A stretch of DNA of 64,000 nucleotides from Desulfolinea sp050305405 (GTDB lineage Bacteria; Chloroflexota; Anaerolineae; Anaerolineales; Villigracilaceae): positions 62,001 to 126,000 of the forward strand of contig JBNLFG010000002.1 of assembly GCA_050305405.1 (NCBI GenBank), read 5' to 3'. The notes below the pieces were generated by a model. That model saw only the letters and a list, made by a program, of their open reading frames with translations, searched no databases and was not told the origin of the DNA. Of this stretch, positions 50,987 to 59,889 are shown one piece after another. Each line of letters opens with the position of its first letter. The stretch's first letter is position 1. The translations under genes and the position numbers were made by a program.

Positions 50987-51889
50987 CTAGCGATCCAATT
51001 CAATATCCTCATGCGATATTTCATCTTCTATCGGCTCGAGGTGGGTAAAGGCGACGGAGTTCTGCACTCCTGCACGAATCTCTGTCTCGATGTCTTCGGC
51101 GATGTGATGAGCATCATGCACTGTCCATTCACCGGGGACAAGGACGTGCACCGAAATAAAATGTCGTGCCCCGGCTTGTCTCGTGCGCAAAGCGTGAAAG
51201 TCAATATTCTTTTCATTGCGATATTTTTTAAGCACATCTTGCACGGCTTGCATCTCTTCTTTTGAGAGGGATGCATCCATGAGCCCTGCCACCGAACGGC
51301 GGATAAGCTGCACGCCTGTATTGATGATATTGGCGGCAACGGCTAAGGCGATGAGCGGATCGAGAATCGTCCAGCCTGTCAGCGCGACTGCGCCAACGCC
51401 GAATAAGACGCCAATCGAGGTCCAAACATCGGTCATCAGGTGATGGGAGTCTGCTTCGAGGGTGATCGAACCATATTCTTTGCTTGCTTTAAGCAAAACT
51501 CGTGCGACACCGAAGTTGACCAGCGAAGCGACCACCGAAACGGCCAGACCGATGCCGACTTGCTCAATTGGGCGCGGATTGAAGATGCGCTCGATGGCTG
51601 TCACTGCAATCCCTGCCGCTGCGACGAGGATCAGCAACCCTTCTACGTTGCTGGAGAAATATTCTGCTTTGCCATGTCCGTAGGTGTGGCTGTCATCGGG
51701 CGGGCGGGCTGCGATGGTTAGCATACTGAGCGCCATGATGGCTGCCAGTAAGTTGACGATGGATTCGATTGCATCCGAGAGCAAGCCGACTGAGCCGGTT
51801 AGGAGATAGGCGCCTGCCTTGAGCGAGATGGTGATGACTGCCGCGGCAATGGAGAGCCAGGCATAACGAGTGAGTGAGTTTCTGTTCAT
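50987..51889 (-). CDS. cation diffusion facilitator (CDF) transporter
   Basis: 300 residues with six membrane helices. Metal-site pairs are SDAIESIVNL (site in helix 2) and DSHHLMTD (helix 5), with the HTYGHGKAEYFS loop between helices 2 and 3 typical of Fe/Zn/Mn CDF proteins. A cytoplasmic ferredoxin-like domain ends in His/Asp-rich HDAHHIAEDIE. It exports divalent cations by proton antiport. It overlaps the stop of the hydrolase gene (ATGA). Confidence 0.92.
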   Translation of the reverse strand: MNRNSLTRYAWLSIAAAVITISLKAGAYLLTGSVGLLSDAIESIVNLLAAIMALSMLTIAARPPDDSHTYGHGKAEYFSSNVEGLLILVAAAGIAVTAIERIFNPRPIEQVGIGLAVSVVASLVNFGVARVLLKASKEYGSITLEADSHHLMTDVWTSIGVLFGVGAVALTGWTILDPLIALAVAANIINTGVQLIRRSVAGLMDASLSKEEMQAVQDVLKKYRNEKNIDFHALRTRQAGARHFISVHVLVPGEWTVHDAHHIAEDIETEIRAGVQNSVAFTHLEPIEDEISHEDIELDR

Positions 51890-52935
51890 GGTGTTTTTAA
51901 ATAGGTCTCAAAAAAATCGAAATAGCTGCGTTCAAAATCAGCAGTGTAGTTACTGTTGAAGGTATGTTTTGCACCTTCAAAAAAAGTACAATTGATCTCT
52001 TTCCCGAGTGCCGTTAGTGTAGCACAAGTTTCCCGACTCCACGAGACCGGAATAATCTGATCCGCTGTGCCATGATAGAGTTTGATCGGCGATGTAATTA
52101 ATCTGTAGGAAGCCTGCGGAGAAATCGTTGAGATGAGTTGGGGTGGTGTGTTTAACTCTTCCTGATTATTGATGAATTGGGCGTTTTTGATAATATCCCC
52201 TGTCATCGGCGCGTAGAGCATGGTTGCGTTGATCTCATTACTGATCGTGATCACACGTAAGGCAGCTTCCCCGCCCATGCTGTGTGCCCAGATCCCAACC
52301 TTGGCAGGATTCGCTTTTAGGAATGTGCCAACCGGAAAGCCTGGCGCTTTGATGAGTGCGATTAAGTTCAGGATGTCGGCTGCCAGACCGCTGCGGTAAC
52401 GATCGTCGCCCGAACCTGATTCGCCAAAATTACGCATATTTGGGTGAAAGACGATATACCCCTTCTGCGCGATCCGATCAGCGTAGTAAGTCGTGTAGGG
52501 CAGTAATTGGTAATTGCTGGTGTCGTAATTTCCATGAATGGCGATGATAACGGGAAAAGGCCCCTCGCCTTTGGGGATATTCACAAAGCCGTAGATCGGG
52601 ATCCCATCGCTGGGATAGCGTATTTTGTAACGTTTGAAACTGCCTTCGTCACTCATTTCGCCCAATACTTCGATGATCCCACCGCCATAGGAACGCGCCC
52701 GCATGGATGCGATCGTGTACTTCTCGAGCGGGTTAGGCGTGCTAGTCGGCGGCGGGACGGTCGCTGTCATGGTCGGGAAAACCAGCGGTGTGCGCGTCGC
52801 GGCTTGGGGCTGGAAGGGTGTCATTGTTGCCATTAGAGTTGGGATAAGAGAGATTGTGGCTGGTGTTGGGGTGATTTGTGGTGTACAGGCAGTAAGACTA
52901 AAGATCAATAAAATAATCGAGATTTGCGTTTTCAT
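51886..52935 (-). CDS. lipoprotein alpha/beta hydrolase (S9/DLH-like)
   Basis: 349 residues from the ATG of MKTQISIILLIFSLTAC; the lipobox is SLTAC. A Thr/Pro-rich linker (17-75) is followed by the hydrolase: IIAIHGNYDT oxyanion region, nucleophile AHSMGGEAAL, Asp in HGTADQIIPVS and His in GAKHTFNS. All three catalytic residues are present. It is an extracytoplasmic esterase or peptidase of unknown substrate. Cotranscribed with the CDF transporter. Similar in kind to the truncated hydrolase at the left edge. Confidence 0.87.
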   Translation of the reverse strand: MKTQISIILLIFSLTACTPQITPTPATISLIPTLMATMTPFQPQAATRTPLVFPTMTATVPPPTSTPNPLEKYTIASMRARSYGGGIIEVLGEMSDEGSFKRYKIRYPSDGIPIYGFVNIPKGEGPFPVIIAIHGNYDTSNYQLLPYTTYYADRIAQKGYIVFHPNMRNFGESGSGDDRYRSGLAADILNLIALIKAPGFPVGTFLKANPAKVGIWAHSMGGEAALRVITISNEINATMLYAPMTGDIIKNAQFINNQEELNTPPQLISTISPQASYRLITSPIKLYHGTADQIIPVSWSRETCATLTALGKEINCTFFEGAKHTFNSNYTADFERSYFDFFETYLKTP

Positions 52936-53100
52936 TGCCCGGATTATAACGTGCTGGTTAACCATGAACATAGCCCGCAGATCACACAGAAGTCGCGGAT
53001 TTTTATTACAGGCAATTGTTGTGAAGTAAGTGCGTAGATGCTTGCGATGGTAAAATCACCCCTGTCGGGAAAGATATTCTCATAAACAGGAAATTTGAAA

Positions 53101-55350
53101 ATGAACAACAAAAAACTTCTGCCGCTTTTCATTATTTTTGTTGGTTTGGCATTGGTCATCGCTGCCATAGTTGTTTGGCTTGAACCGCCAGAAGAAGGTG
53201 GCTTATTTAGTACGGCGGGAAGTATTATTTCCTTTTTGGCAGGTCTGGGAACAACTTTGAAAGGCTGGAAAGACTTGTTGAAGAAAGATTCGCCCACAAG
53301 CAATAGCAATACACAGGAACAATCCCAAAGCCAAGAGCAACAACAAGTTGTTCATGTTCACAATTACCCTCCTAATTCGCAAAGTCCAGCACCAAATCAT
53401 TCATCCAAAAGCAACACCCTCCCTCACCTGCCCTTCTTCTTCGGGCGCGTGGACGAACTCAAAACCATCGCGGGCGCGCTTGCGCCCGAATCACGCACCT
53501 GGGGCGCCTTGATCGACGGTCCCGGCGGGATCGGCAAGACCGCCCTCGCCATCAAAGCCGCGCAGGATGCGGACGAAGCACTTTTTAAACGCAAAATTTT
53601 CATCACCGCCAAAGTACGCGAGTTGAAGCCCGATGGCGAGAAAAAGTTAACAGATTTTACGCGTGCATCTTATCTGGCGATGCTCGAAGAACTCGGCAAG
53701 GAATTGGGCGAAGCGCAGCTCGAAAAACTGCCCCTCGACGAACGCCCGAATGAAATTCGCTTGAAGCTCGCAGGGCAAAAAGCCCTGATCGTTTTCGACA
53801 ATCTCGAAACCCTGCCCGAAGAGGAGCGCACGCGCCTTTTCCAATTTCTTTCACGCTTGCCGGATGGCAATAAAGCGATCGTCACCTCGCGCCGCCGCAG
53901 TGACGTGGATGCACGCATCGTGCGCCTTGACCGCCTAAACCGTGATGAAGCCATGCAACTCATCGACGAATTAGCACTCAGATACTCTCGCCTTGCCCGC
54001 GCCAGCGAAACAGAACGCAACGACCTCTACGAAATCACGGGCGGCAACCCGCTCTTTATTCGCTGGATCGCGGGGCAGTTGGGGCGCGAGCGTTCGCAAT
54101 GCCGCACGATCGCCGAAGCCTGTGCCTTTATTGAGAAAGCGCCCAAAGGCAATGACCCGCTCGAATATATTTTTGGCGACCTGCTTGAAACCTTTACCGA
54201 AAACGAAACCAAAGTGCTGGCGGCGTTGACGCATTTTACCCAGCCCGCCAAATTAAGCTGGCTCGCCCAAATGACCGAACTGCCCGAACGCGCTGCCGAA
54301 ACCGCCCTCGATGACCTGACCGAACGCGCCATCCTGACCGCCGACGAAGAAGCGCGTGCCTTTTACCTGCCGCCGCTGGCGCGCAAATTTATCGCCACCC
54401 GCCGTCCTGAAGCCGTCAATGAAACGGGCGACGCCCTCGCCAACCGCGCTTATGCGCTCGTGATGCAGCATGGTGGAGAGACAAATTACGAAGGCTTCCC
54501 CAAACTGGATGCCGAATGGGAACTGGTCTCTGCCGCCTTGCCGCGTTTTCTGGCAGGGGATAATCGTCGCCTACAAGACGTATCGGATAATCTCACCCAA
54601 TTTTTTAATTTTACAGGTCGATGGGATGATTGGATATGGCTAATGGAGAACGCCGAAAAACGTGCCTTAGTCGCCCAAGACAAAAACAGTGCTGGCTGGA
54701 ACGCATATCGAGCAGGCTGGGTTTATTATCTCCGCAACCAAGCCGACGAAGTGCTTGCCTGCGTCGAACGCGCCGCCGATCATTGGCAGGAGAGCACGCC
54801 ACTTATCAAAACCTATGCCATCGGCTTACGCGGACATGGATACAGACTGAATAAAGATTACCCCGCCGCCATCACTGCCTATCGCGAAGCGTTAGAAATT
54901 AAGCGGACTGTCTATCTTGATAGCGATACAGTATCTATCACGCTGAATGATCTGGCAGGCGCGGAACGGGAAAACAAAGACTACGCTGCCGCCGAGCGCC
55001 ACTATCGCGAAGCCCTGCGGATTGCGAAGAAAGTGGATTATCAAGAAGGGATAGCGTATATGACAGGCAATCTGGCAGAGCTCGCCCTCGACCGCGAGCA
55101 ATGGGCAGAGGCGGAAGCGCTGGCACGTGAATCTCTGACCATTTGTGAAAAAATCGGAACTGTTGGCAATATTGCATATGCAGGTTACAACCTCTCCCAA
55201 GCCCTGCTCAAACAAGGCAAGCAGCTTGACGAGGCATTCTCCCTTGCGAGCCATGCGGCTGATGTTTTTACGCGGTTGGGGATGCCAAAGGAAATAGAAG
55301 AATCGCAGGAAGTTTTGGCGCAGATCGAGGGGAAACTAGGGAATAGGTAA
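53101..55350 (+). CDS. membrane-anchored STAND NTPase with TPR repeats
   Basis: 749 residues from ATG (AGGA nine bases before). One N-terminal membrane helix (about 7-27) and a second weaker one (38-55) precede a Gln/Ser/Asn-rich linker. An NB-ARC-like NTPase (about 105-400) follows: Walker A DGPGGIGKTALA, Walker B KALIVFDNLETL, sensor VTSRRRSDVD. Next are a winged-helix region and TPR repeats (about 510-745, e.g. YPAAITAYREALEIKR). STAND proteins switch on when the repeats bind a target; in bacteria many serve in immunity or regulation. There is no recognised effector domain except the membrane part. Confidence 0.87.
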   Translation: MNNKKLLPLFIIFVGLALVIAAIVVWLEPPEEGGLFSTAGSIISFLAGLGTTLKGWKDLLKKDSPTSNSNTQEQSQSQEQQQVVHVHNYPPNSQSPAPNHSSKSNTLPHLPFFFGRVDELKTIAGALAPESRTWGALIDGPGGIGKTALAIKAAQDADEALFKRKIFITAKVRELKPDGEKKLTDFTRASYLAMLEELGKELGEAQLEKLPLDERPNEIRLKLAGQKALIVFDNLETLPEEERTRLFQFLSRLPDGNKAIVTSRRRSDVDARIVRLDRLNRDEAMQLIDELALRYSRLARASETERNDLYEITGGNPLFIRWIAGQLGRERSQCRTIAEACAFIEKAPKGNDPLEYIFGDLLETFTENETKVLAALTHFTQPAKLSWLAQMTELPERAAETALDDLTERAILTADEEARAFYLPPLARKFIATRRPEAVNETGDALANRAYALVMQHGGETNYEGFPKLDAEWELVSAALPRFLAGDNRRLQDVSDNLTQFFNFTGRWDDWIWLMENAEKRALVAQDKNSAGWNAYRAGWVYYLRNQADEVLACVERAADHWQESTPLIKTYAIGLRGHGYRLNKDYPAAITAYREALEIKRTVYLDSDTVSITLNDLAGAERENKDYAAAERHYREALRIAKKVDYQEGIAYMTGNLAELALDREQWAEAEALARESLTICEKIGTVGNIAYAGYNLSQALLKQGKQLDEAFSLASHAADVFTRLGMPKEIEESQEVLAQIEGKLGNR

Positions 55351-55388
55351 TTGGGGATTGGGTGATTAGGGGATTGGTTTTCACGCGG

Positions 55389-55440
55389 AGTGCGTCGCAC
55401 CTGTATCGATGGACATCTTTTTGTCGAGGTAGGTGCGATC
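55389..55440. repeat. short copy of palindromic repeat, family B
   Basis: AGTGCGTCGCACCTGTATCGA...TCGAGGTAGGTGCGATCT, an imperfect inverted repeat of about 52 bases upstream of mutL. An AT/G-rich stretch (55340-55375, AATTGGGGATTGGG-like) precedes it. Confidence 0.55.
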
Positions 55441-55471
55441 TTGTGCCCTGTGGGTACGCACTCATTTTCTC

Positions 55472-55493
55472 GGGGCGGACGGCTGTCCGCTCC
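55472..55493. repeat. palindromic repeat, family C
   Basis: GGGGCGGACGGCTGTCCGCTCC, nearly identical in its core to the copy inside ligA (GGGCGGACGGCTGTCCGCCC). It lies just before the mutL -10 box. Confidence 0.65.
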
Positions 55494-55515
55494 TTTTCGT
55501 TATATAATATCCCCC

Positions 55516-57303
55516 ATGCCCATCAAAATTCTCTCCCCCGAACTAGCCTCCCAGATCGCCGCAGGTGAAGTCGTCGAAAGACCCGCCTCGGTGGTCAAGG
55601 AGTTGGTTGAAAACTCCCTCGATGCCGGTGCGACCAGTGTCACCGTCTCCATCAACGAAGCGGGACGCCGCCTGATCGAAGTCGCCGACGACGGCAGCGG
55701 CATCCCTGCCGACGAAGTTTCCCTTGCCGTTGAACGTCATGCCACCAGCAAACTCGCCTCCGCTGACGATCTTTTTCGCATCGGCACGCTTGGTTTTCGC
55801 GGCGAAGCGCTGGCATCCATCGGCTCGGTGGCAAGGCTCACGCTTACTTCGCGCAACGACCAAGCCGAAGCCGCGACGCGCATTTTCGTCGAGGGGGGCA
55901 TCTCCGCGCCCCCTCAGCCAGTTGGGGCGCCGCGCGGCACCGTCGTGCGCGTCGAAGACCTCTTCTACAACGTCCCAGCCCGTCTCAAATTCCTGAAAAA
56001 AGACGTCACCGAGCGCCGCCGCATCGACGCCCTGCTCACGCGCTACGCCCTCGCCTATCCCGATGTGCGTTTCAAGCTCATTCAGGACGGGCAGCCCAAA
56101 CTCCAAACCAGTGGCAACGGCGACCGCCGCGCCATCCTTGCCACCCTCTACGGCGTGGATGTGGCGAAGCAGTTGCTCGAAGTGAATGCCATCGAAGAAA
56201 ATGTGAAATTAAGCGGATTTATCTCTCCAACTTCGCTGACTCGCTCGAATCGCTCGGAGATCACTTTCTTTATCAATGGTCGCTGGGTGCAGGATATTTC
56301 GCTGGCGACGGCGCTCATCCAGTCCTATCACACCCTGCTGATGGTGGGACGTTACCCCCTCGCCGCGCTCTTTCTCGACCTTGAACCTGCTTCCGTTGAT
56401 GTGAATGTGCATCCGACAAAAGCAGAAGTCCGTTTCAGCGACCCCCAGCGGATGTTTTCCTTCGTGCAGCGTTCCGTCCGAAAAGCGATTCTCGCCTACA
56501 CCCCCGTCCCGCAGATGGGCATCGCCCCGCCCGCGCTATGGACGGAACGACCAGCCCGCCAGAGTAGCGGCGTTGATCTGACCTGGCAGTTTGCGGGGGA
56601 TGATAGTGAGCAATTACCAGTAAACAGGAATCAGGGAGTGGTAAATCAGTCACAACCCGATTCACAATTTTCAACTCCCGACTCCCAAAGTTCCGATTCC
56701 CAATTCCCGTCTATAAAAATGCCGCTCCTGCGGCTTGTCGGGCAGATCGGGCAAGTTTATATCATCGCCGAAGGTCCCGATGGACTCTATCTGATCGATC
56801 AACATGCTGCCCACGAGCGTGTTCTCTTTGAGCGCTTGCTGGCACAAAAAGAAGCGAATGCACTCTCCTCGCAGAATTTGTTGCAGCCAGCCGTTGTCCA
56901 GCTCCCGCCCGCACAGGCGACTTTGCTTCAAGATCAACTCGCCGTTTTGCGCAATTTCGGCTTTGAAGTCGAACCGTTTGGACCGAACACCTTTCAGGTG
57001 CGTGCCATCCCGACGCTCTTTTCGGGCGCTGATCCCGCCGCTGCGCTGCGTGTGCTCGTCGAAGATTTTGAAGGCGATGAGACTCCGCTCCAGAACAAGC
57101 TCGAAGAGCGTATCGCGGGACGCGTCTGTAAACGGATGGCGGTCAAGGGCGGGCAGACTCTGTCCACGGCAGAGCAAGAGTCCCTCTTGCGCGATCTCGA
57201 AAACTGCGAATCGCCGCGTACTTGTCCACACGGGCGTCCGACGATGATCCATCTCTCGGTCGATATGCTCGAACGTCAATTTGGGCGCACTGGGGCGCGC
57301 TAA
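55516..57303 (+). CDS. mutL: DNA mismatch repair protein MutL with endonuclease motif
   Basis: 595 residues from ATG at MPIKILSPELASQIAAGEVV. N-terminal GHKL ATPase: ELVENSLDAGAT, DDGSGI and GFRGEAL. The C-terminal domain has DQHAAHERVLFE, the metal-dependent nicking motif DQHAx2Ex4E, and CPHGRP near the end, so this is a nicking MutL as in bacteria without MutH. The linker (about 365-400) is Ser/Gln/Asp-rich and low in complexity (DSQFSTPDSQSSDSQF). The TATAAT-like box lies eight bases before the ATG with no Shine-Dalgarno, so the message may be leaderless. Confidence 0.95.
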   Translation: MPIKILSPELASQIAAGEVVERPASVVKELVENSLDAGATSVTVSINEAGRRLIEVADDGSGIPADEVSLAVERHATSKLASADDLFRIGTLGFRGEALASIGSVARLTLTSRNDQAEAATRIFVEGGISAPPQPVGAPRGTVVRVEDLFYNVPARLKFLKKDVTERRRIDALLTRYALAYPDVRFKLIQDGQPKLQTSGNGDRRAILATLYGVDVAKQLLEVNAIEENVKLSGFISPTSLTRSNRSEITFFINGRWVQDISLATALIQSYHTLLMVGRYPLAALFLDLEPASVDVNVHPTKAEVRFSDPQRMFSFVQRSVRKAILAYTPVPQMGIAPPALWTERPARQSSGVDLTWQFAGDDSEQLPVNRNQGVVNQSQPDSQFSTPDSQSSDSQFPSIKMPLLRLVGQIGQVYIIAEGPDGLYLIDQHAAHERVLFERLLAQKEANALSSQNLLQPAVVQLPPAQATLLQDQLAVLRNFGFEVEPFGPNTFQVRAIPTLFSGADPAAALRVLVEDFEGDETPLQNKLEERIAGRVCKRMAVKGGQTLSTAEQESLLRDLENCESPRTCPHGRPTMIHLSVDMLERQFGRTGAR

Positions 57304-57309
57304 ATTGAT

Positions 57310-57407
57310 TCTGCGAGGCAGCTTCATCGCCGAAGCAGTCTCCTTATGGTAGGGTTACTCTACATCCGACGAGATTGCTTCGTCGGATGTGCATCCTCCT
57401 CGCAAAA
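57310..57407. repeat. palindromic repeat, family D
   Basis: TGCGAGGCAGC...GCCGAAGCAGTCTCC, then GACGAGATTGCTTCGTCGG...CTCCTCGCAAAA. It is the most complete of the three copies (others 19820, in frame, and 32832). It fills the gap between mutL and the GNAT gene. Confidence 0.75.
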
Positions 57408-57415
57408 TCTTGTGT

Positions 57416-57931
57416 ATGGTGAAAAAGATGATTGATACCGAACGCCTAACCCTCCGCGAGTTCACATCTGACGATGCGCCCTTCGTTTTGGCACTCGTCA
57501 ACGACCCCGATTGGATAAAGTTCATCGGTGATCGTGGTGTGCGCACACTCGATGATGCCCGCACATACATCGCAGAACGGTTGCAAAAAAGCTATCGGAA
57601 ATTGGGCTTTGGGATGTGGCTCGTAGAGCGCAAAGAAGATGGTGCGGCGATTGGCATGTGCGGCCTGCTCAAACGTGATTATCTCGATGCGCTCGATATT
57701 GGTTTCGGCTTCCTGCCTGATTTTCGAGGGCAAAGCTATGCTTTTGAAGCGGCGAATGCTGTCATGGATTATGGGAAAAGCGAGCTTGGTTTGAAGCGTC
57801 TGCTTGGTTTTGTTTTGGTCGGGAATCAGAAGTCAGTCACGTTGCTCGAGAGACTCGGTATGCAGTATGAACGCAATTTCCAAATCCCAGGTGACGATGA
57901 CGATCTTGAATTGTACGGGAAAGATCTATAG
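57416..57931 (+). CDS. GNAT-family N-acetyltransferase (RimJ/RimL-like)
   Basis: 171 residues; ATG codons at 57416 and 57428 are both possible. Opening IDTERLTLREFTSDDAPFV is the RimJ/L pattern. The acetyl-CoA motif lies in FGFLPDFRGQSYAFEAANAVMDYG, then LGFVLVGNQKSVTLLERLGM. It transfers acetyl to an amino group of a protein N-terminus or small molecule; the substrate is unknown. Confidence 0.88.
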   Translation: MVKKMIDTERLTLREFTSDDAPFVLALVNDPDWIKFIGDRGVRTLDDARTYIAERLQKSYRKLGFGMWLVERKEDGAAIGMCGLLKRDYLDALDIGFGFLPDFRGQSYAFEAANAVMDYGKSELGLKRLLGFVLVGNQKSVTLLERLGMQYERNFQIPGDDDDLELYGKDL

Positions 57932-57956
57932 TCTTTCTCTGTGGTGAGAAAAAATA

Positions 57957-58364
57957 ATGAATTGGTTAATCTTGACTCTCGCCGCCATGCTCCTGTGGGG
58001 GTTTTGGGGCTTCTTCTCCAAACTTACTACCAATTTTATTCGTGATGTGGATGCTGCTGTTTATCAAGCTATCGGTACGCTCACAGTGACTTTGATCGCA
58101 GCCTTCTTTGTTCGCTTTCAGCCGAAGGGCAACCCGAACGGAATTCTATTTGCGGTGCTTTCAGGTGCATCCGCTGCGTTGGCGACCTTTTTCTTTTTCT
58201 CCGCCATCACGCGTGGACGCAGTGTGGTTGTCGTCTCGATGACGGCGCTCTATCCGCTGGTCACGTTGGCGTTAGGTGTGATATTTTTGCATGAAGCGGT
58301 GACGTTAAAACAATCGCTCGGTGTTGGGTTGGCGCTGGGCGCGATTGTTTTGTTGTCGTCATAA
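57957..58364 (+). CDS. single-domain EamA/DMT transporter
   Basis: 135 residues with about five helices, one EamA unit (ending VIFLHEAVTLKQSLGVGLALGAIVLL). Most EamA proteins have two such units, so this one probably works as a homo- or heterodimer, like small DMT proteins. It starts 25 bases after the GNAT gene and is likely cotranscribed. Substrate unknown. Confidence 0.87.
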   Translation: MNWLILTLAAMLLWGFWGFFSKLTTNFIRDVDAAVYQAIGTLTVTLIAAFFVRFQPKGNPNGILFAVLSGASAALATFFFFSAITRGRSVVVVSMTALYPLVTLALGVIFLHEAVTLKQSLGVGLALGAIVLLSS

Positions 58365-58400
58365 ATCAACATTGAACTGAAAAATATGGAGGAAACACAA

Positions 58401-59213
58401 ATGAAATATCATGCTCTCATAAAAACCGAAGAAACGGGTGAACTATATGAGTTTAACTATGAAAACTTAGATGCCATTGAAGAAAATATTGTGATTCCAT
58501 ATTTGAAAAATGAAGATTTTCAATTTAATGGGTACTTCATTGACCCGGCTAAAGTAAAGAGATTAATTATTTCAGAAACTTCTTTAGCATCAATGCAATG
58601 CGTAGATGATGCTTATAGCAATCTGTCACCTGGAATTATTCTTTTTATAGGAGAAGCAGATTGTGTTTTTGGGGACGAAAGGTATTCAACGGATATAACA
58701 AGAACTGTTCTGAAAAGAGTTCAACAAACCATTGAATCCCCTGGACAAAGTAACAGTCACGAGGCTAAAGTAGAGAACGCACCACAGAATCTAAGAGAAC
58801 CCAAAACTATTTTCCTTGGATATAGTTATCGAGAAATTGATGATGAGTTCGTTTCTGGTTTCAAGGAACTCTTAATTGACAGAGGGTATAAAGTTATTGA
58901 TGGTAAAGCCAGTAGCTTAGGTTCTATTTCGCAAGCTATTTTGGAAAAGATAGCTTTGTCAGATATGGTGGTCATTGTGATGACTAAAAGAGACAAAAAG
59001 GAAAATGGCAAATTTACAACATCAGCTTGGCTTTTGGAGGAAAAAGGAGCTGCATTTGCTCTCAAAAGAGATGTAGGTATGTTTGTAGAAGAAGAAATTG
59101 ATGATGCAGACATTGGGGGGATTCAAGGAGATAATCAACGGTTTACTTTCACAAGAAACAATTTCTTAAAAGTGGCTATGAATTTTTTGAAAATAATAGA
59201 AGCAAACGAGTAG
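58401..59213 (+). CDS. protein with N-terminal unknown domain and C-terminal TIR-like domain
   Basis: 270 residues from ATG with GGAGGA eight bases upstream. Residues 1-110 are an alpha/beta domain I do not recognise. A linker leads to a TIR-like domain (about 135-265) opening TIFLGYSYREIDDEF, with SDMVVIVMTKRD and WLLEEKGAAFAL, where Glu213 or Glu214 takes the place of the NADase glutamate. It is a candidate immune or signalling NADase or nucleotide-binding protein. The gene is strongly AT-rich (about 35%), unlike its neighbours, so probably acquired. Confidence 0.75.
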   Translation: MKYHALIKTEETGELYEFNYENLDAIEENIVIPYLKNEDFQFNGYFIDPAKVKRLIISETSLASMQCVDDAYSNLSPGIILFIGEADCVFGDERYSTDITRTVLKRVQQTIESPGQSNSHEAKVENAPQNLREPKTIFLGYSYREIDDEFVSGFKELLIDRGYKVIDGKASSLGSISQAILEKIALSDMVVIVMTKRDKKENGKFTTSAWLLEEKGAAFALKRDVGMFVEEEIDDADIGGIQGDNQRFTFTRNNFLKVAMNFLKIIEANE

Positions 59214-59225
59214 TGAAATTTATCC

Positions 59226-59303
59226 ATGAAATCACATAAAATCGGTGTTAGTACAATTTGCATCATCCGCAAGAATGATTCTATTTTTGTCTTTGAAGGT
59301 TAG
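59226..59303 (+). pseudogene. truncated NUDIX 5' fragment
   Basis: An ATG frame of 25 residues (ending ICIIRKNDSIFVFEG, then TAG) resembles the first 25 residues of the NUDIX protein at 60763 (ICIIRKGDSILVFEGYD). The stop TAG stands where the intact gene has TAT for Tyr. The VOC and methyltransferase genes lie between fragment and intact gene. The rest of the 270-base gap up to 59485 holds two small hairpins and no gene. Confidence 0.75.
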
Positions 59304-59337
59304 CCCGCATTCGTATCTAAGTGTCTATCCTAAAAAT

Positions 59338-59391
59338 CCCTCGTAGTGGCGACTTTAGTCGCTCAGAACGGCTAAAGCCGTTACTATAAAG
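59338..59391. repeat. paired small hairpins
   Basis: GCGACTTTAGTCGC and AACGGCTAAAGCCGTT, two palindromes side by side between the NUDIX fragment and the VOC gene. GACTTTAGTC-like cores also occur near 30067. Confidence 0.55.
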
Positions 59392-59484
59392 AAATTTTCG
59401 GATAGATTGCAAGTTTTCTTTCGCCCGCTTTGTAGATTGGCTTTGGTAAATACAGTATTGATGCGTTCATAAGGAGTTAATACG

Positions 59485-59880
59485 ATGAAACAATCTATTG
59501 CCCATATCGCCTTGGTCGTCAGAGACTATGATGAAGCGATCGACTTCTACACAAAAACGCTGAATTTCGAATTGATCGAAGACACCTACCAGCCCGAACA
59601 GGACAAACGCTGGGTCGTCGTCGCTCCGCCAAATACCAACGGCGCAACATTATTGCTTGCGCGAGCGTCCAACCCGGAACAAGAGAAATCCATCGGCAAC
59701 CAAACGGGCGGACGGGTATTCCTCTTTCTTGATACCGACGACTTCTGGCGCGATTACAATGCAATGATAGCCAAGGGCATCCGGTTTATTCGAGAGCCCA
59801 AAGAAGAAGAATACGGTATCGTGTCCGTTTTTGAAGATTTGTACGGCAATCTTTGGGATCTTGTCGAACGGAAAGGATAA
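59485..59880 (+). CDS. VOC-family (glyoxalase-like) protein
   Basis: 131 residues. Opening SIAHIALVVRDYDEAIDFYTKTLNF, with metal ligands probably His in IAHIAL and Glu in VFEDLYGNLWDLVE. This form (DTDDFWRDYNAM, IRFIREPKEE) is like glyoxalase/dioxygenase-superfamily proteins often paired with methyltransferases. It has a GGAGT ribosome site and is followed after nine bases by the methyltransferase gene, so the two form an operon. Confidence 0.88.
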   Translation: MKQSIAHIALVVRDYDEAIDFYTKTLNFELIEDTYQPEQDKRWVVVAPPNTNGATLLLARASNPEQEKSIGNQTGGRVFLFLDTDDFWRDYNAMIAKGIRFIREPKEEEYGIVSVFEDLYGNLWDLVERKG

Positions 59881-59889
59881 AGATCGTCT

